A stretch of 64,000 nt of DNA from Halictus rubicundus (taxonomy: Eukaryota > Arthropoda > Insecta > Hymenoptera > Halictidae). Position numbers and translations under genes: made by a program. Shown here one piece after another: positions 11,328 through 20,905 of the stretch (its first letter is position 1; each line of letters begins with the position of its first letter). The notes under the pieces were generated by a model. It was given only the letters and a program-made list of their open reading frames with translations, was not told the origin of the DNA and searched no databases. The stretch is taken from positions 930,001-994,000 of the forward strand of contig NC_135156.1 in NCBI RefSeq assembly GCF_050948215.1, given 5' to 3'.

Positions 11328-11600
11328 GTTGATGATTTCTTACACCTAACCGGGAACATGTTTACAATCATGGCCTGCCGTCGCGAACAAAGTCGCGTTA
11401 CGAATCACGTTAACTGAGCATATTTCCTAATAGAAGATTATTAATTTGAAAGTATCTCAGTATTTATTCATTTTAAGTCCCATTTTAATTTATCTGAATT
11501 TGAGAAAAAATATTAGACATTCCATTTAAAAACTGAAAGTGACCCTAGTAAGGTTACCAAAGTAATAAAAAAACAGATTAGAGCACTGTATGTCCCCCAG
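10680..11600 (-). mobile_element. DDE transposon remnant (DUF4817-type HTH family)
   Basis: Transposase pieces on the minus strand (10678-11327) sit between two parts of one LINE, which brackets the insertion to about 10680-11600. Terminal repeats are not clearly identified; the left side near 10690 reads ACAGAGTGAGTCTCGTAAC. The same transposase family occurs at 62.7-63.4 kb. Confidence 0.65.
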
Positions 11601-11639
11601 AGAACCATGCCTTTTGTTCGGAACATTTTTTCGTACAAC

Positions 11640-12444
11640 AAATGACATGATTTAATTGAGATCCTTCCTTGACCCTCTTGCTCTTTCCTCATACTTTATC
11701 GCCCTTCCCAGAGCTTTCTTTGATACTTCCTCTATGTTAGTTTCCTCTATTACTATATGTCTATTCTACGTATTTCTTTCTTGCACTATTTAATTTCTCA
11801 TTTCTTATCCAACCCGAAACCTCTGCTCCAAGCAGACTTACACTCTCTACAAGTGCTGCGTACATTTTTATTCTTCTTAAGTAGCTTTCATTGAAAATTC
11901 TTTCTCCAATACTCCATAAAATGTTTTTTTTTGTCTCTCTTCCAAATGCTTTTCAACTCCGCTATTTTTTGCATAACGTAACCCAGATTCCTTATCTCCT
12001 TTACATTCTTCAACTGACCTTCTCCCCACTTCCTCTTTTCGAAAACCATTACTTTCGATTTTTGAGGACTGAGTAACATCCTTTTTCCCTCCAGATATCT
12101 CTTAAACCTTTCTAACATAACTTTTAACTTCTCCTCTCTGTCAGCCAGAAAAACGATATCATTTGCGCATATTAATGACTATATTTTTGTACCCCCCTAC
12201 AACTACACCTCCTACCTCTTCCCTTCACATATATTGTTCCAGGTCTGCTAGGTAAATGTTGAAAAGCGTCGGGTTCATTGACCAGGCCTGCCCTGACTTC
12301 TTTCGAAGTCTGGAATTCTTTTGAAATCCTGTTCCCTACGTTTACTACGCTAATTGTCTCCTTACATGTTTCCACGATTCTCGTCCTCAGTCTCTTGCTA
12401 ACTCCTATTTCCTTCAACCTCGTTCTTAGAATCCCCCTATCCAC
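11640..12444 (-). pseudogene. LINE reverse transcriptase fragments
   Basis: Segment 12172-12444 reads DRGILRTRLKEIGVSKRLR followed by a V-R-A-G-L stretch where RT normally has a Q-G-C-P-L-S-P motif, so it corresponds to the RT palm just before and at that motif, now mutated and frameshifted. Segment 11888-12118 contains FKRYLEGKRMLLSPQKSKVM and VKEIRNLGYVMQK, typical of the RT thumb region after the catalytic box. The active-site F/Y-A-D-D itself is not found and is probably in the damaged stretch around 12140-12180. Sequence at 11640-11800 continues the C-terminal Lys/Glu-rich region. The enzyme would copy its RNA at nicked target DNA; this copy is not functional. Confidence 0.7.
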
Positions 12445-12560
12445 TCTGTCGAATGCTAACTTCCTTCAAATATCTTCTACCTTTTTTCCCTCGCAACTCC
12501 ATCCTTCAGTGCCTTTGCTATCATTTACTATAAACCATCCTCTTTCCTGTAATCTACTAA

Positions 12561-12782
12561 TCAAACTCCTCCTTCGCCATTTATTCTTGCGCCTTTGGAT
12601 ACTCTTATCTCTTCTTTTTGGTTCTCTTCTAAAACCCAACCTCCTCCTTTACCTGTTCTGGTGTTCCAACTCTCCCCAATCAATAAAATTCCTTCCTCAT
12701 TTTCTTCTATGCTATTTGTTACTATTTTCATTGTTTCTTTAATCTCTTGACTATAATATGTACCTGTCACTATCCTCCCCAA
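12561..12782 (-). pseudogene. LINE endonuclease fragment (C-terminal half)
   Basis: The segment contains a strand near GILLIGESWNTRTG, corresponding to the G-D-W/F-N catalytic motif of apurinic-type endonucleases. The Asp has become Ser-Trp context (usual form G-D-W-N). It follows SQEIKETMKIVTNSIEENE, typical of the helix before that motif. The matching N-terminal half of the endonuclease lies at 14992-15480, on the far side of a hAT insertion. Confidence 0.65.
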
Positions 12783-12900
12783 ACCTTTTCACTGTATTAT
12801 AATACTCTTCTTCCTACTACGTTTTACTCCATTCATATACCCTACATCAGGGCTCGGAATTATTGGCACGCGACGGCCGATTTTCAAAGGCTACGCCTTA

Positions 12901-14463
12901 CAGTGGTCCGGATCGAAGAATTTAGGGGCATTCGACCAAAAAGTCGACTTTTCGAAATTGAAAACTAATCAATTTGTATTGTTTCGTAAGCGCCTATAGA
13001 CCTCGAAAATGAAGAAATTAATGAAACTGAATAAATATTTTAGTTACTATGATCATTCAAAATTGAGCGTTTTGAAAGTAGCATATTTCACCAGGCAAAA
13101 TTGCTTAAATTCTTTGCGATGTCCTCATCGTTTCGTCCAATATTTTCTCTTAGTTTTTTTTTTTGTATGATATAGAGCATCTCTTCCCAATAAGAAATCA
13201 TATATTGTTTTATTAATAATTAATAATAATATATTTAAAAAATAATGCTGAATGATACGTGACAGATTAAAAAATGTTGTATATTTGTAAAAAGATATCT
13301 TTTTTTCCCAAAACTTCCCAGGCTCTAACAAAGAGGAATATTTTCGATACATAAGTACAACTTCCTTTACATAACCGTACAAGAATCATTTCCTACTTCG
13401 TCCTAGTTTACAATTTATAGTTGTTTAAAGCTGACAATGTTGCGGCGAGTACGATCGCCGCGCGTTGGTCGTTGTGAAGCGCGAGGCAACTCTCAATATT
13501 GTAAACATCTGAAATATATAATATACGAAAGAACACATTCAGACACAGTTCAAAGAGAAAATGGATTTATTAGTTGACTTTGTCAAACAAGGCTGGGGTT
13601 CATCAAATGACGGAAATACCGCAAGATGATTTTTTTCCAACCCAGAGCTTTCGTTAGAAATAACAGGGGTTGATGTTGGATTAACAAAAAAATTTCATGT
13701 AATACTTCAAAACAATTTCCTCGCTTTATGAAACACACACGGATAAATTTGAACAATACGCACAAAGCACAGCAAACACACATAAATTATTAATTTATGG
13801 GAAGGAGATAATACAGCACGCATTACTTCCGATTGGCCAATTATCTCAAGAGTCTCAAGAAACAAGGCATAAAGATTTTTAAAAAATTAGGAGCAGAAAT
13901 ACTCGAAAAATTTCTAGAATTGCTACAAATGAAAATACATTTCACAAATTGTTATTAACATTGGATCCACATATTTCATCCACGAGAATACGATCTTACT
14001 TTAATTATTAAAAGAATAAAGAAAACAAAAGCCGCTTGTACCTACTTCTTCAATAACAAAATGGTAAGATTAATTAGTATACTTCTTATTTTATCAATTA
14101 AATAAAATATTAATATCAGTTTTGCTCGCAATATATATTTGAAACGTTAGATACCTTAATAACTTATATAGCTGTACATTTTATCAAAAATTCTAATAAC
14201 ATAATTACATTATATATAAGAAAACTATAAGATTAGAATTTCCAATTATTATACAATGGTTTTAATAAGGAACGCAACTGATTCAACAACTACATAAAAA
14301 TTTATAAAAATAACTAACTAACAAATTAAACAAAAAATATATTCTAACATGTATCATTCGAAAGAGATTATTTTATATTTTTTAGTTCAAACTTCATTTC
14401 AATATCTGAAACGGTTCAAAAGTTATACACAAATGTCCCTAAATTCTTCGATCCGGACCACTG
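12901..14463 (+). mobile_element. DNA transposon of an unnamed transposase family, nested
   Basis: TIRs: CAGTGGTCCGGATCGAAGAA at 12901, followed by TTTAGGGGCATT, mirrored by the complement ending at 14463. The 1563-bp element sits in the left arm of a hAT-like element. Flanks TACGCCTT and TGCGCCTC look like an imperfect 8-bp duplication with one extra base on the left. The interior has plus-strand remnants of a coding region (13560-14040) shared with 16.7-17.3 kb. Superfamily not assigned; an 8-bp duplication would suit P or hAT. Confidence 0.75.
13560..14040 (+). pseudogene. C-terminal remnant of an unnamed transposon protein
   Basis: The plus-strand frames contain SSNDGNTAR, FFSNPELS, TGVDVGLTKKFHVILQ and, after a frameshift, HALLPIGQLSQESQETRHKDF, with several stops and frameshifts between. 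The same motif order appears in the minus-strand copy at 16740-17300 (DGNTARLFFSNAE, GIDIELIKKFHTILQ, HALLPIGQLSEEAQ). I recall this protein family as abundant and mostly uncharacterised in arthropod genomes, but cannot name a superfamily. Its position inside clear TIRs here ties it to a DNA transposon. Function beyond that is not known to me. Confidence 0.6.
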
Positions 14464-14991
14464 TGCGCCTCTTCGACCCGGCCGCACGTCTTGCTCCCCG
14501 TGGCGGTCCTAGTTCTCGAGCCGACTCAGACGCGTACCATAGGCGCTATACGTAACGCTTTAGGGCGACACCCCTATCAATAGGTTTTCAAACATTACTG
14601 TCGAGGTACTATTGTCAATGTGTTTTTTTTTTGTCAGTGGTATCCCCCGTAGGCCTATTCCACTGTGTCGCATAATAATTTCGGACAACAGCTCTGAAAA
14701 AGGAATTTGGAAAATAAATTCAAATTTTCCAAATAAGTCCAAATTTTATTAACGTCCGGGACACGTCTGAACGTGCTTGGCAAATTGGTAAGATCTACGG
14801 GAAGTTTGGACGTGGCTGTTGGCATCGCCGACGCTTACATTGTAACGGTTACAATAGCGCTTATGGTACGCGCCTGAGCTGGCCCGAAACCCGGGACCGC
14901 CACTGGGAGCGAGACTCGCGGCCGTGTCAAGGAGGCGTAGCTTTCGAAAATCGGCCGTCGCGTGTCAATAATTCTGAACCCTGCCCTACAT

Positions 14992-15560
14992 CATGTATTT
15001 CTTGCTTAACTCGTCTGATAATTACCCCCTTCGCTCTTCCTTTTTTAATTATCCTCTTTGCATAACTACATTTCCAATCATATTATAATTCTTTAGTAAT
15101 TTTGTGAATTCCTTCCGCTTGTTTTCTTCTAAACTTGTCTTCTTTTAGCTGTCAAAAAACGCTTAAAATCGCTTAACTTTAACCACGCATAACTTGTGAA
15201 CAAGTGAATTCCTTAAAAACTTCAGAGTTGCCAAGGTGAAGTTTAACCCACATCTCTGTTAAACAAATCATGTCTACTTTACTTACACACTCCCACGTTT
15301 CTTTGTATTTGTTTAAAACACTTGCTGTATTCGAAAAACACACTTTCACCCCTACCGAGCTTTCCTTATACTCCTCCGAAGTTTCCTATTCCTTTCGTTC
15401 TCTATATTTCACTCTTTTGAAAGTTTCTTCCCATTCTTCCCAATTCTGCCATTTTCCATCTACCCTCGCTTTCATGTAACCGGTTTTAACTTCCTTTCCT
15501 CTTTCTTTTTCCCCTCTCGCTAATTTTCTAGTCTCCCTTTGAATCTTGTCCCTTCATATC
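14992..15560 (-). pseudogene. LINE 5' part and endonuclease start
   Basis: On the minus strand, SNTASVLNKYKETWECVSKV and DMICLTEMWVKL form the characteristic start of a LINE apurinic-like endonuclease, in which the N of the first strand and the E of the L-T-E-T-W motif are catalytic. Both are visible, though the usual T after E has become M. Upstream sequence (15400-15560) is Lys/Glu/Trp-rich and looks like the end of ORF1 or the linker. Stops and frameshifts occur. The hAT-like element interrupts the reading downstream at 14991/12840, after which the endonuclease continues. Confidence 0.7.
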
Positions 15561-15603
15561 CCAGTTTTGCAATTTGGCTACTATCAGTTTACTTCTTCTT
15601 TCT

Positions 15604-15768
15604 TTATATCACCAGATTAAGACTTGTCCCCCCACTCTAACTTCCCTTTCTACCTCGCTATTCCCCACGTGACGCGTTTCGTCTTTGTCATGCATACTCC
15701 GGTACTATCAGGGAGAGGGCAACTTTTTCCCCTCAGTTCGTGCTCCCTCCCCTTATCTGGCGACGCTG
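15604..15768 (-). repeat. hAT MITE family A, degenerate copy
   Basis: It is the reverse orientation of copy 1. Landmarks: CCAGATTAAGACTTGTCCCC at the left, CACGTGACGCGTTTCGTC in the middle and TTATCTGGCGACGCTG at the right end. The first few bases are altered. Confidence 0.75.
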
Positions 15769-15774
15769 TACGCA

Positions 15775-17317
15775 TAGTGAGCTGGACCGAAGAGTTTAGT
15801 GACATTTTGGTATAACTTTTGAACCATTAAAGATATCTAAGTGTGGTTTGCACAGAAAAATATTAAAAAATACTCCCTTTTTAACAACGTATAAAAGTTT
15901 TTGTTGGTAGCGTGGTTTATCGGCGCATCGACAATATTTATTTTGAGTATGTTATGAATTTTGGTAATTATGCAGATTAGCGATACCTCACCGATTCCGA
16001 TGACCTTGAATTATGTTGTCAAGTTGTTTGGATATTGATTTTAAATTTTAAATAAAAAATATTATTCATTTTTTACGAAATGTTATTCAATTATTATTAA
16101 TAGAAATTGGAAAAATTTCAGCCATTATGTCGAAAAATCCAACTATTCTTGTATTAAAGTCGTATTGTCGTCGAAATAAAAATTCTGTAGAAACAATTTA
16201 AAAATTGCTTACATTTTCATGTAAGAAACATATGATTTCCACCGATCGGATATAATTGTAGGCCCTGATTTAATCCACTTCTGAATTATGCACATCAAAG
16301 TTTTAAATGATATATCCGGAAATGGTTCGATAAACAAATGATTGGTTTCACGTTCAAAGCCGTCCTTTATTATATTTGCGTTTTCCAATTTTTGCCTTAT
16401 GTTTCCACCGATTTTATATTTTGCAAAATGTTGTCAAGGTCTTCATTCTGAAGAATTTTTTCCTATACATGTTACCGCCGCTCAGCCTTCGTTTTCGAGC
16501 CTATTTACAAGAAACTACTGACACTTACTACAGCGAATTCTGTCGTTTTTAACTAACGGAACATATGTTTTAGGGCGGGGATGGGACAGAGTTCTGTATC
16601 CGCGCCCACTCCAAACCTAACCAAAATTCGTTCAAATTGCCGAAATTTGCTCTAGTGGAACTAACAGTTTGTTGCGAATATCTAAATAACTAAGACCGAA
16701 CGCTGTAATGAAATCTCCATTATATGTATGACAAGGATATAATCTTACCATTTGATTTTTGAAGTCAAAGATTGAGTTCTGCTGTCCGTATTTAAGTAAC
16801 TGAATAGTTTCTGGATCTAATAATTTTCTTTTCTTTTTACGTGATTTTAGTCTTGTTGTCGATATGCATGGGTTAAATGTTGATAACAGTGTGTAAAGTA
16901 TGTCTTCGTTTGTTGCTGTTTGTGGAATTTTCGGGGTGTTGTAATTTCAAAACTTTTTAAAATCTTCATGTTTTGTGTGCTGGGCTTCTTCCGACAACTG
17001 CCCAATCGGAAGTAACGCATGTTTTATTATATCCGTGCCATGTATTCAAAATTTGTAAACGGAGGCTGGCATATAATCCATAATGGTCGACGAAATATTT
17101 TGCGGTATTTTCGGTATCTGTATGCACGAAACTTGTCAGCATATATTGCCTTTGACAATGGAATTACTTGCAGTATTGTATGGAATTTTTTAATTAGTTC
17201 TATGTCAATTCCTTTAATTTGTGCAGTTTCTGCATTAGAAAAGAATAGCCTTGCAGTATTGCCATCGTGCCAATGAACCTCATCCTTGCTTAACGAAGTC
17301 AAGTTAATTTTGTATTT
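15775..17317 (-). mobile_element. degraded transposon of the unnamed family (second copy), left part
   Basis: The left end reads AGCTGGACCGAAGAGTTTAG then TGACATTTTGGTATAACTTT, which matches the complement of the right TIR region of the 12901-14463 element. Minus-strand coding remnants (16740-17330) are the same protein family. A probable opposite end is at 21600-21639 (the complement GTCACTAAAATCTTCGATCC then AGCCCAGTG). If so, the Copia remnant at 17318-20360 lies inside this element. Confidence 0.55.
15950..16735. repeat. dispersed CCGCCGCTCAGCC repeat family copy
   Basis: Modules such as TGTTGTCAAGGTCTTCATTC, TACCGCCGCTCAGCC, GCGAATTCTGTCGTTTTTAA and AACCTAACCAAAATTCGTTC are shared with the foldback at 5.9-6.9 kb and the copy at 42.3-42.7 kb. 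No coding capacity. Exact ends are unclear. Confidence 0.55.
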
Positions 17318-17330
17318 TGTTAGCAAGGAA
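16740..17330 (-). pseudogene. unnamed transposon protein remnant (second copy)
   Basis: Minus-strand frames contain SKDEVHWHDGNTARLFFSNA and GIDIELIKKFHTILQVIPLS (from about 17300 down), then HALLPIGQLSEEAQHTKHED at about 17010, a stop, and ATNEDILYTLLSTF with RKKKRKLLDPETIQLL to about 16750. The order and motifs match the copy at 13560-14040. The upstream part of the gene is missing where a Copia LTR starts at 17318. The role is probably part of a transposase; the catalytic residues are not identified. Confidence 0.6.
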
Positions 17331-17518
17331 AGTAAAGAACGAGAAACAGACATAACGTGTGAAGCACGTGTAGTACGTAGGCTCGGCACACGAGAAGTGA
17401 ACGATCGATCGGTACCGGCGAGTCACGCGACGCGACGGCAAAACAAACGATACACGCAAGTACAGGCCTGAATTGCCAACTCAATACATCAAAAGTTCCA
17501 ATACCTCGTCTCAATACA
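17318..17518 (-). repeat. probable Copia 3' LTR
   Basis: In plus orientation it runs TGTTAGCAAGGAAAGTAAAG to CTCAATACA. Directly upstream (in element sense) is a purine-rich GTGGAGGC that could be the polypurine tract. There is no second LTR to confirm it. Confidence 0.45.
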
Positions 17519-17541
17519 AGCCTCCACATACATACGTACAT

Positions 17542-18460
17542 TTAACAAGTTTCCTTAACATTTAAATTCTCAATACTGAAATAATGTTTTTCTTTAGTTA
17601 AGGGTTTTGTCGGAACATCCGCTATTTCCTCAGTTCTTACATGCTGTACACTAATAGTTTTTCTCTTTAAAGTCTCTCTTAGAAAATTATATAGTATGGC
17701 TCCTACATTATCATTGAATATAACTATCTCGGATAAATCACGCAAATTCAGGTACAATGCATTATTTACAGCAGAGCTGACAAGCTTTCAGCGGCCCACG
17801 AGCCGCACGAGGGCCGTACCCCCTACTTCATTCACTGCAACGTAAGGGAAGAGGTCCCCTCCACTCTAATTCTTCGAACCGAGGTTTAGAGCGAAACACT
17901 GTGGCTCCGTTCGAAGACTGCAATGTGGGACGTATCTCTCCCTTCACGTCGCACTGGATGAAGTGGCGGCACGGGCCTTGTGCGTCCCGTAGGCCGCTAA
18001 TTTGGCACCTCTGCTTTACAGCACCCGCCGATGCCATATATTCTGCTTCTGTGGTAGAGAGAGCCACAATCCTGTGCTTCTGTGATTTCCAGCACATTGG
18101 TCTTCCTGCATAGGTGAATACGTATCCAATGTACGACCGCCGATCTAATCTGCATCTACCCCAGTCGGTGTCGACATGTCCTAGAACCTGTGATTTCTCT
18201 TTCCTGCAACAAATTTTATAATCTTTGGTTAACTTCAAATATCTTAAAATTCGTTTAGCAGCTGTCCATTGAACTTGCGCGATATTAGACCTTGTAACTC
18301 CTAATAAATAAGTCAAGGCGCCTCGGTAAGGCCTCCTCTTACACTTATCATCCACCCTTCGTTTTTCAAGTATTGTATCTTTGTCCATTGAGGTTGCAAT
18401 CACGTTGCAGTTATCCATTCCAAAGCGCTCCAGGAAGTATTTATCTCGATACCGAGACAA
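17542..18460 (-). pseudogene. Copia RT end and RNase H (split by a MITE)
   Basis: Upstream part: RYRDKYFLERFGMDNCNVI (end of the RT domain), RRPYRGALTYLLGVTRSNIA, then the RNase H core with AAKRILRYLKLTKDYKICC, GHVDTDWGRCRLDRRSYIGY and VALSTTEAEYMASAGAVKQ. Acidic residues of the RNase H active site are visible in VDTDW and TEAEY. Downstream part at 17542-17757 gives ALYLNLRDLSEIVIFNDNVG and VRTEEIADVPTKPL, the usual C-terminal end of Copia pol. A family C hAT MITE with an 8-bp target repeat (one mismatch) separates them. Confidence 0.8.
17772..18013 (+). repeat. hAT MITE family C in the Copia RNase H
   Basis: Termini are CAGAGCTGACAAGC and TTGGCACCTCTG. Flanks ATTTACAG (17764-17771) and CTTTACAG (18014-18021) match at 7 of 8 bases. 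The 242-bp element interrupts the Copia RNase H gene. The interior is GC-rich and partly palindromic, with no coding capacity. Confidence 0.88.
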
Positions 18461-18479
18461 TACTTGGCTTGTCTCATAG

Positions 18480-20360
18480 CTAATGCTGGTCTTTGATCTT
18501 CGGAAATAATAAACATGTTATCCACGTATACCTATGCTCTTTATGAGTACAGATGTGAAACCTATCACTTCATGATATACACGTGGGTCAGCTACTGCAG
18601 GCGTAAATCCGCTTCGTTTCTGTACTTTATCGAGTTCTTCGTTCCATTATATAGCTGCCTGTTTCAGCACATATGTTGCTTTATGTACACGACAAATCTT
18701 GTCTTTTTCTTCATTTAGATGGTTTAGCATCTTTTTGACTGCTCCTAATAATTTCTTAGTCTCCCTTGTGTCATCTGCAATTTCTCGGAGACGTTCTCCA
18801 AATAATTCCGGAACTTCCAATTACACTTGTTCATTAAGCTTTTCGTTCAAATAAGCATTGGTGATACCCAATTGTTCTATCACCATGTCCTTTTTTTTTT
18901 TTTGCGGCCACGGCTTGTAGTAGCCTAATAGAATGCAGTCTTGTCACAGGTGCAAATGTCTCCGTGAAGTCTACTCCTGGGCGCTGGTTATACCCTTTCG
19001 CTAATATCCTGACTTTTCTCTTGTACAGGGCTCCATCAGCATTAACCTTGTTCGTTAGAAGAGTTCAATCGTTTTATTCATTAGAAGTCTCTTTACTTAA
19101 CTTTTAATCGCTTCTCTCCATTGTGACCTAAATTCACTAGACATAGCTTCTTCCATGCGAAGTTCTGCTAAATATTCTACGATTTGTACTTCATTTTTAT
19201 CTAATTCACCAATCTGCTCACCTGTTTCTTCCTCTTCGGTTCTATTGTACTTTCCTCTCCTTGATTTTCAACGTCAGTTGATACCGTAAGAACATCCACC
19301 ATTTTGTAAATGGTTGGTTTTGTTTTTTTCTTCTAGGTCGTTTCCTAGCTCCAGTACGTATAATCCTTGGCCTCCCTGGTGCTCCAATCTTGTGTTAAAA
19401 AATGTCGCTTTTTAAATCTGTTTCAAGTGTACTTTCCCTTTGTTGTTCTCTAGTTTCGAGTTCTTCCATCGCTAACTCATTGCTCTTGTTCCAGACCATA
19501 TCTTCTTCCGACATCTCAATTATTTGTATATTCTTCTCCCAGCTATCATCGATGATGAAAGTCTCCTTCATTTTCTCCTCTAGAGTTTTAACATCGCGTG
19601 ATTTCTCTCCTCTGGTGTCTATATACGATAAGCCTTTGACTCCTCTGCATAACCAATAAATACTCCTATCTTCATCTCGAATAGACTCTTTCCTCTAAGA
19701 CGCTTTATTACGCACCTGTTTCTTACGTACTTGGCGGTAGAAATAACCTCCGCCCGAAAACCATGCAACATACATCTCGCCATTTCTATCTGACTGCGAG
19801 TTTTACGTTTGGCTACCCGGTTCTGCTCAGGCGTTTAAGGAGCTGGAAGGTGCCTCCGTATACCTTCGTTCCTGAGTAACGAATCAAACTCTTGATTATA
19901 ATATTCCCATCCATTGTCGCTTTGTAAACATTTTATCTTATGACCTGTCTGCTTTTCCACGCGTCTTTTATACATCTGAAAAAGTCCTAGAACCTCACTT
20001 CTGTGCTTCAAAAAAGTATAAAGATATATAGAAATATGTAGATAATTTTTGACTTACCCTCGTATAATACGTCTCTGATACTCAAGTGACAACTGCTCGT
20101 GCCATAACCTCAGTTCATTTCTCTTTTCCTTGTTACCATAAATATTGTTCGCATATTCTGCTCTTTCCTGTATCATGTTACGACATACGACATAACACTA
20201 ATTTAGTTAATAATGTGGCCTTTTTCGCTGGCCCTTTTGACGCGTAAGTAGATTGTAATTTTCGCCATACCTCACGGGTCGTCTGACACCCGTCTATAAG
20301 TTTCAGTTCTGATCATCCAATAGATAATATCAAATTAGCTCTTGCTTTCCGATCTGTTCT
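18480..20360 (-). pseudogene. Copia gag end, integrase and RT pieces
   Basis: From about 20360 down: a gag segment with LKLIDGCQTTREVWRKLQS, then NELRLWHEQLSLEYQ (the L-W-H-x-x-L motif of the GAG-pre-integrase domain), then integrase with CLQSDNGWEYYNQEF, where the second catalytic Asp lies in S-D-N-G-x-E-Y, and a T-P-E-Q-N motif. RT remnants follow at 18.5-19.1 kb. Stops occur every few dozen codons. Family-wide, gag packages the RNA and pol makes and integrates the cDNA. Nothing here could be translated. Confidence 0.7.
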
Positions 20361-20905
20361 GTCACATGCGCTCGCCTGTGTAATCGACGCGGGATCTTCC
20401 GGCTTTACAGTCGGACTCTTTAAGTCCAATGCATACCTCACAGGCCAGCAAGCCTGACAATTTTTCCCAGTTTATACGAATTTTGGGGTGTAATTTTTGG
20501 GGTGCTTGAGAGGGTTCGAGAGGCTCGGAACAAAGGCACAGCGTGTCGTCTGCTACCAGAACCCCAGGTGTTCCCAGGCCAATGCTAGTGCCTGACAGGC
20601 TCCTGGCGTGGCGGCACGAAGGCAGAATGAACATGCTGTATTTATTTAAAAAGTTGTTAACCAGGACTTTTTAGAGTTCGTCGTGGTAATAAATGGGGAA
20701 TACGTTGTTAAGAAATTTAAACGCTATAACAAACAAAATAACAATTTATTAGTATGCTAAAAAAAAAGAATATCAACTGACAATCTGTGCGGTGAAACAG
20801 TTCGTCAGTATTTATTTAAATAGTTGTTAACTAGAATAGAACAAGAAATTTGATTTTGAATCCAATTTCGTCCAAATTGCCCATTGTGCGCCACGCGGCA
20901 CACAG
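20361..20905. other. unassigned stretch with a short direct repeat
   Basis: A TATTTATTTAAA-AGTTGTTAAC module occurs at about 20638 and again at about 20810, roughly 172 bp apart. The minus-strand ORF 20362-20634 has no recognised domain; it may be the Copia leader or an unrelated repeat. Confidence 0.3.

Larger units (their letters stand above)
12848..14983. mobile_element. hAT-like element with perfect 8-bp TSD, holding a second element
   Basis: Termini CAGGGCTCGGAATTATTGGC (12848) and the inverted relative GTCAATAATTCTGAACCCTG (ending 14983) are flanked on both sides by CCCTACAT (12840-12847 and 14984-14991). The inverted arms extend further: GGCCGATTTTC with GAAAATCGGCC, and GCGGTCC with GGACCGC at 14496 and 14901. 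The host element itself is about 570 bp and has no coding capacity. The rest (12901-14463) is another transposon inserted in its left arm. An 8-bp duplication and a CAGGG terminus fit hAT. Confidence 0.88.
10431..15560 (-). mobile_element. LINE (non-LTR retrotransposon), interrupted by two DNA transposons
   Basis: Minus-strand LINE coding pieces appear in the right order from high to low coordinates. They are the endonuclease start (14992-15480), endonuclease end (12561-12782), reverse transcriptase pieces (11640-12444) and the C-terminal Cys/His motif (10439-10645). Two DNA transposons split it, at about 10680-11600 and at 12848-14983. The second has an exact 8-bp target duplication, so the LINE was there first. 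After removing both, only about 2 kb of LINE is left, much less than a full element. Internal deletions have therefore also occurred, notably between endonuclease and RT. The clade is not determined. Confidence 0.8.
17318..20360 (-). mobile_element. Copia-type LTR retrotransposon remnant
   Basis: Minus-strand pieces from high to low coordinates give gag end (20185-20360), GAG-pre-integrase (about 20060-20130), integrase (19800-20000), RT pieces (18480-19100) and RT/RNase H (17542-18460). That order, with integrase before RT, is Copia. A probable 3' LTR of about 200 bp (TG...CA) lies at 17318-17518. No 5' LTR is found, so the far end is lost. Many stops and frameshifts. A family C hAT MITE interrupts the RNase H region. 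Confidence 0.8.

Noticed and set aside
12278..12742. 154-residue plus-strand ORF
   Set aside because: It is the antisense of LINE coding sequence on the minus strand.
15767..15774. 8-bp target duplication around the element starting at 15775
   Set aside because: TGTACGCA and the putative right flank TGTGCCGC agree at only 4 of 8 positions.
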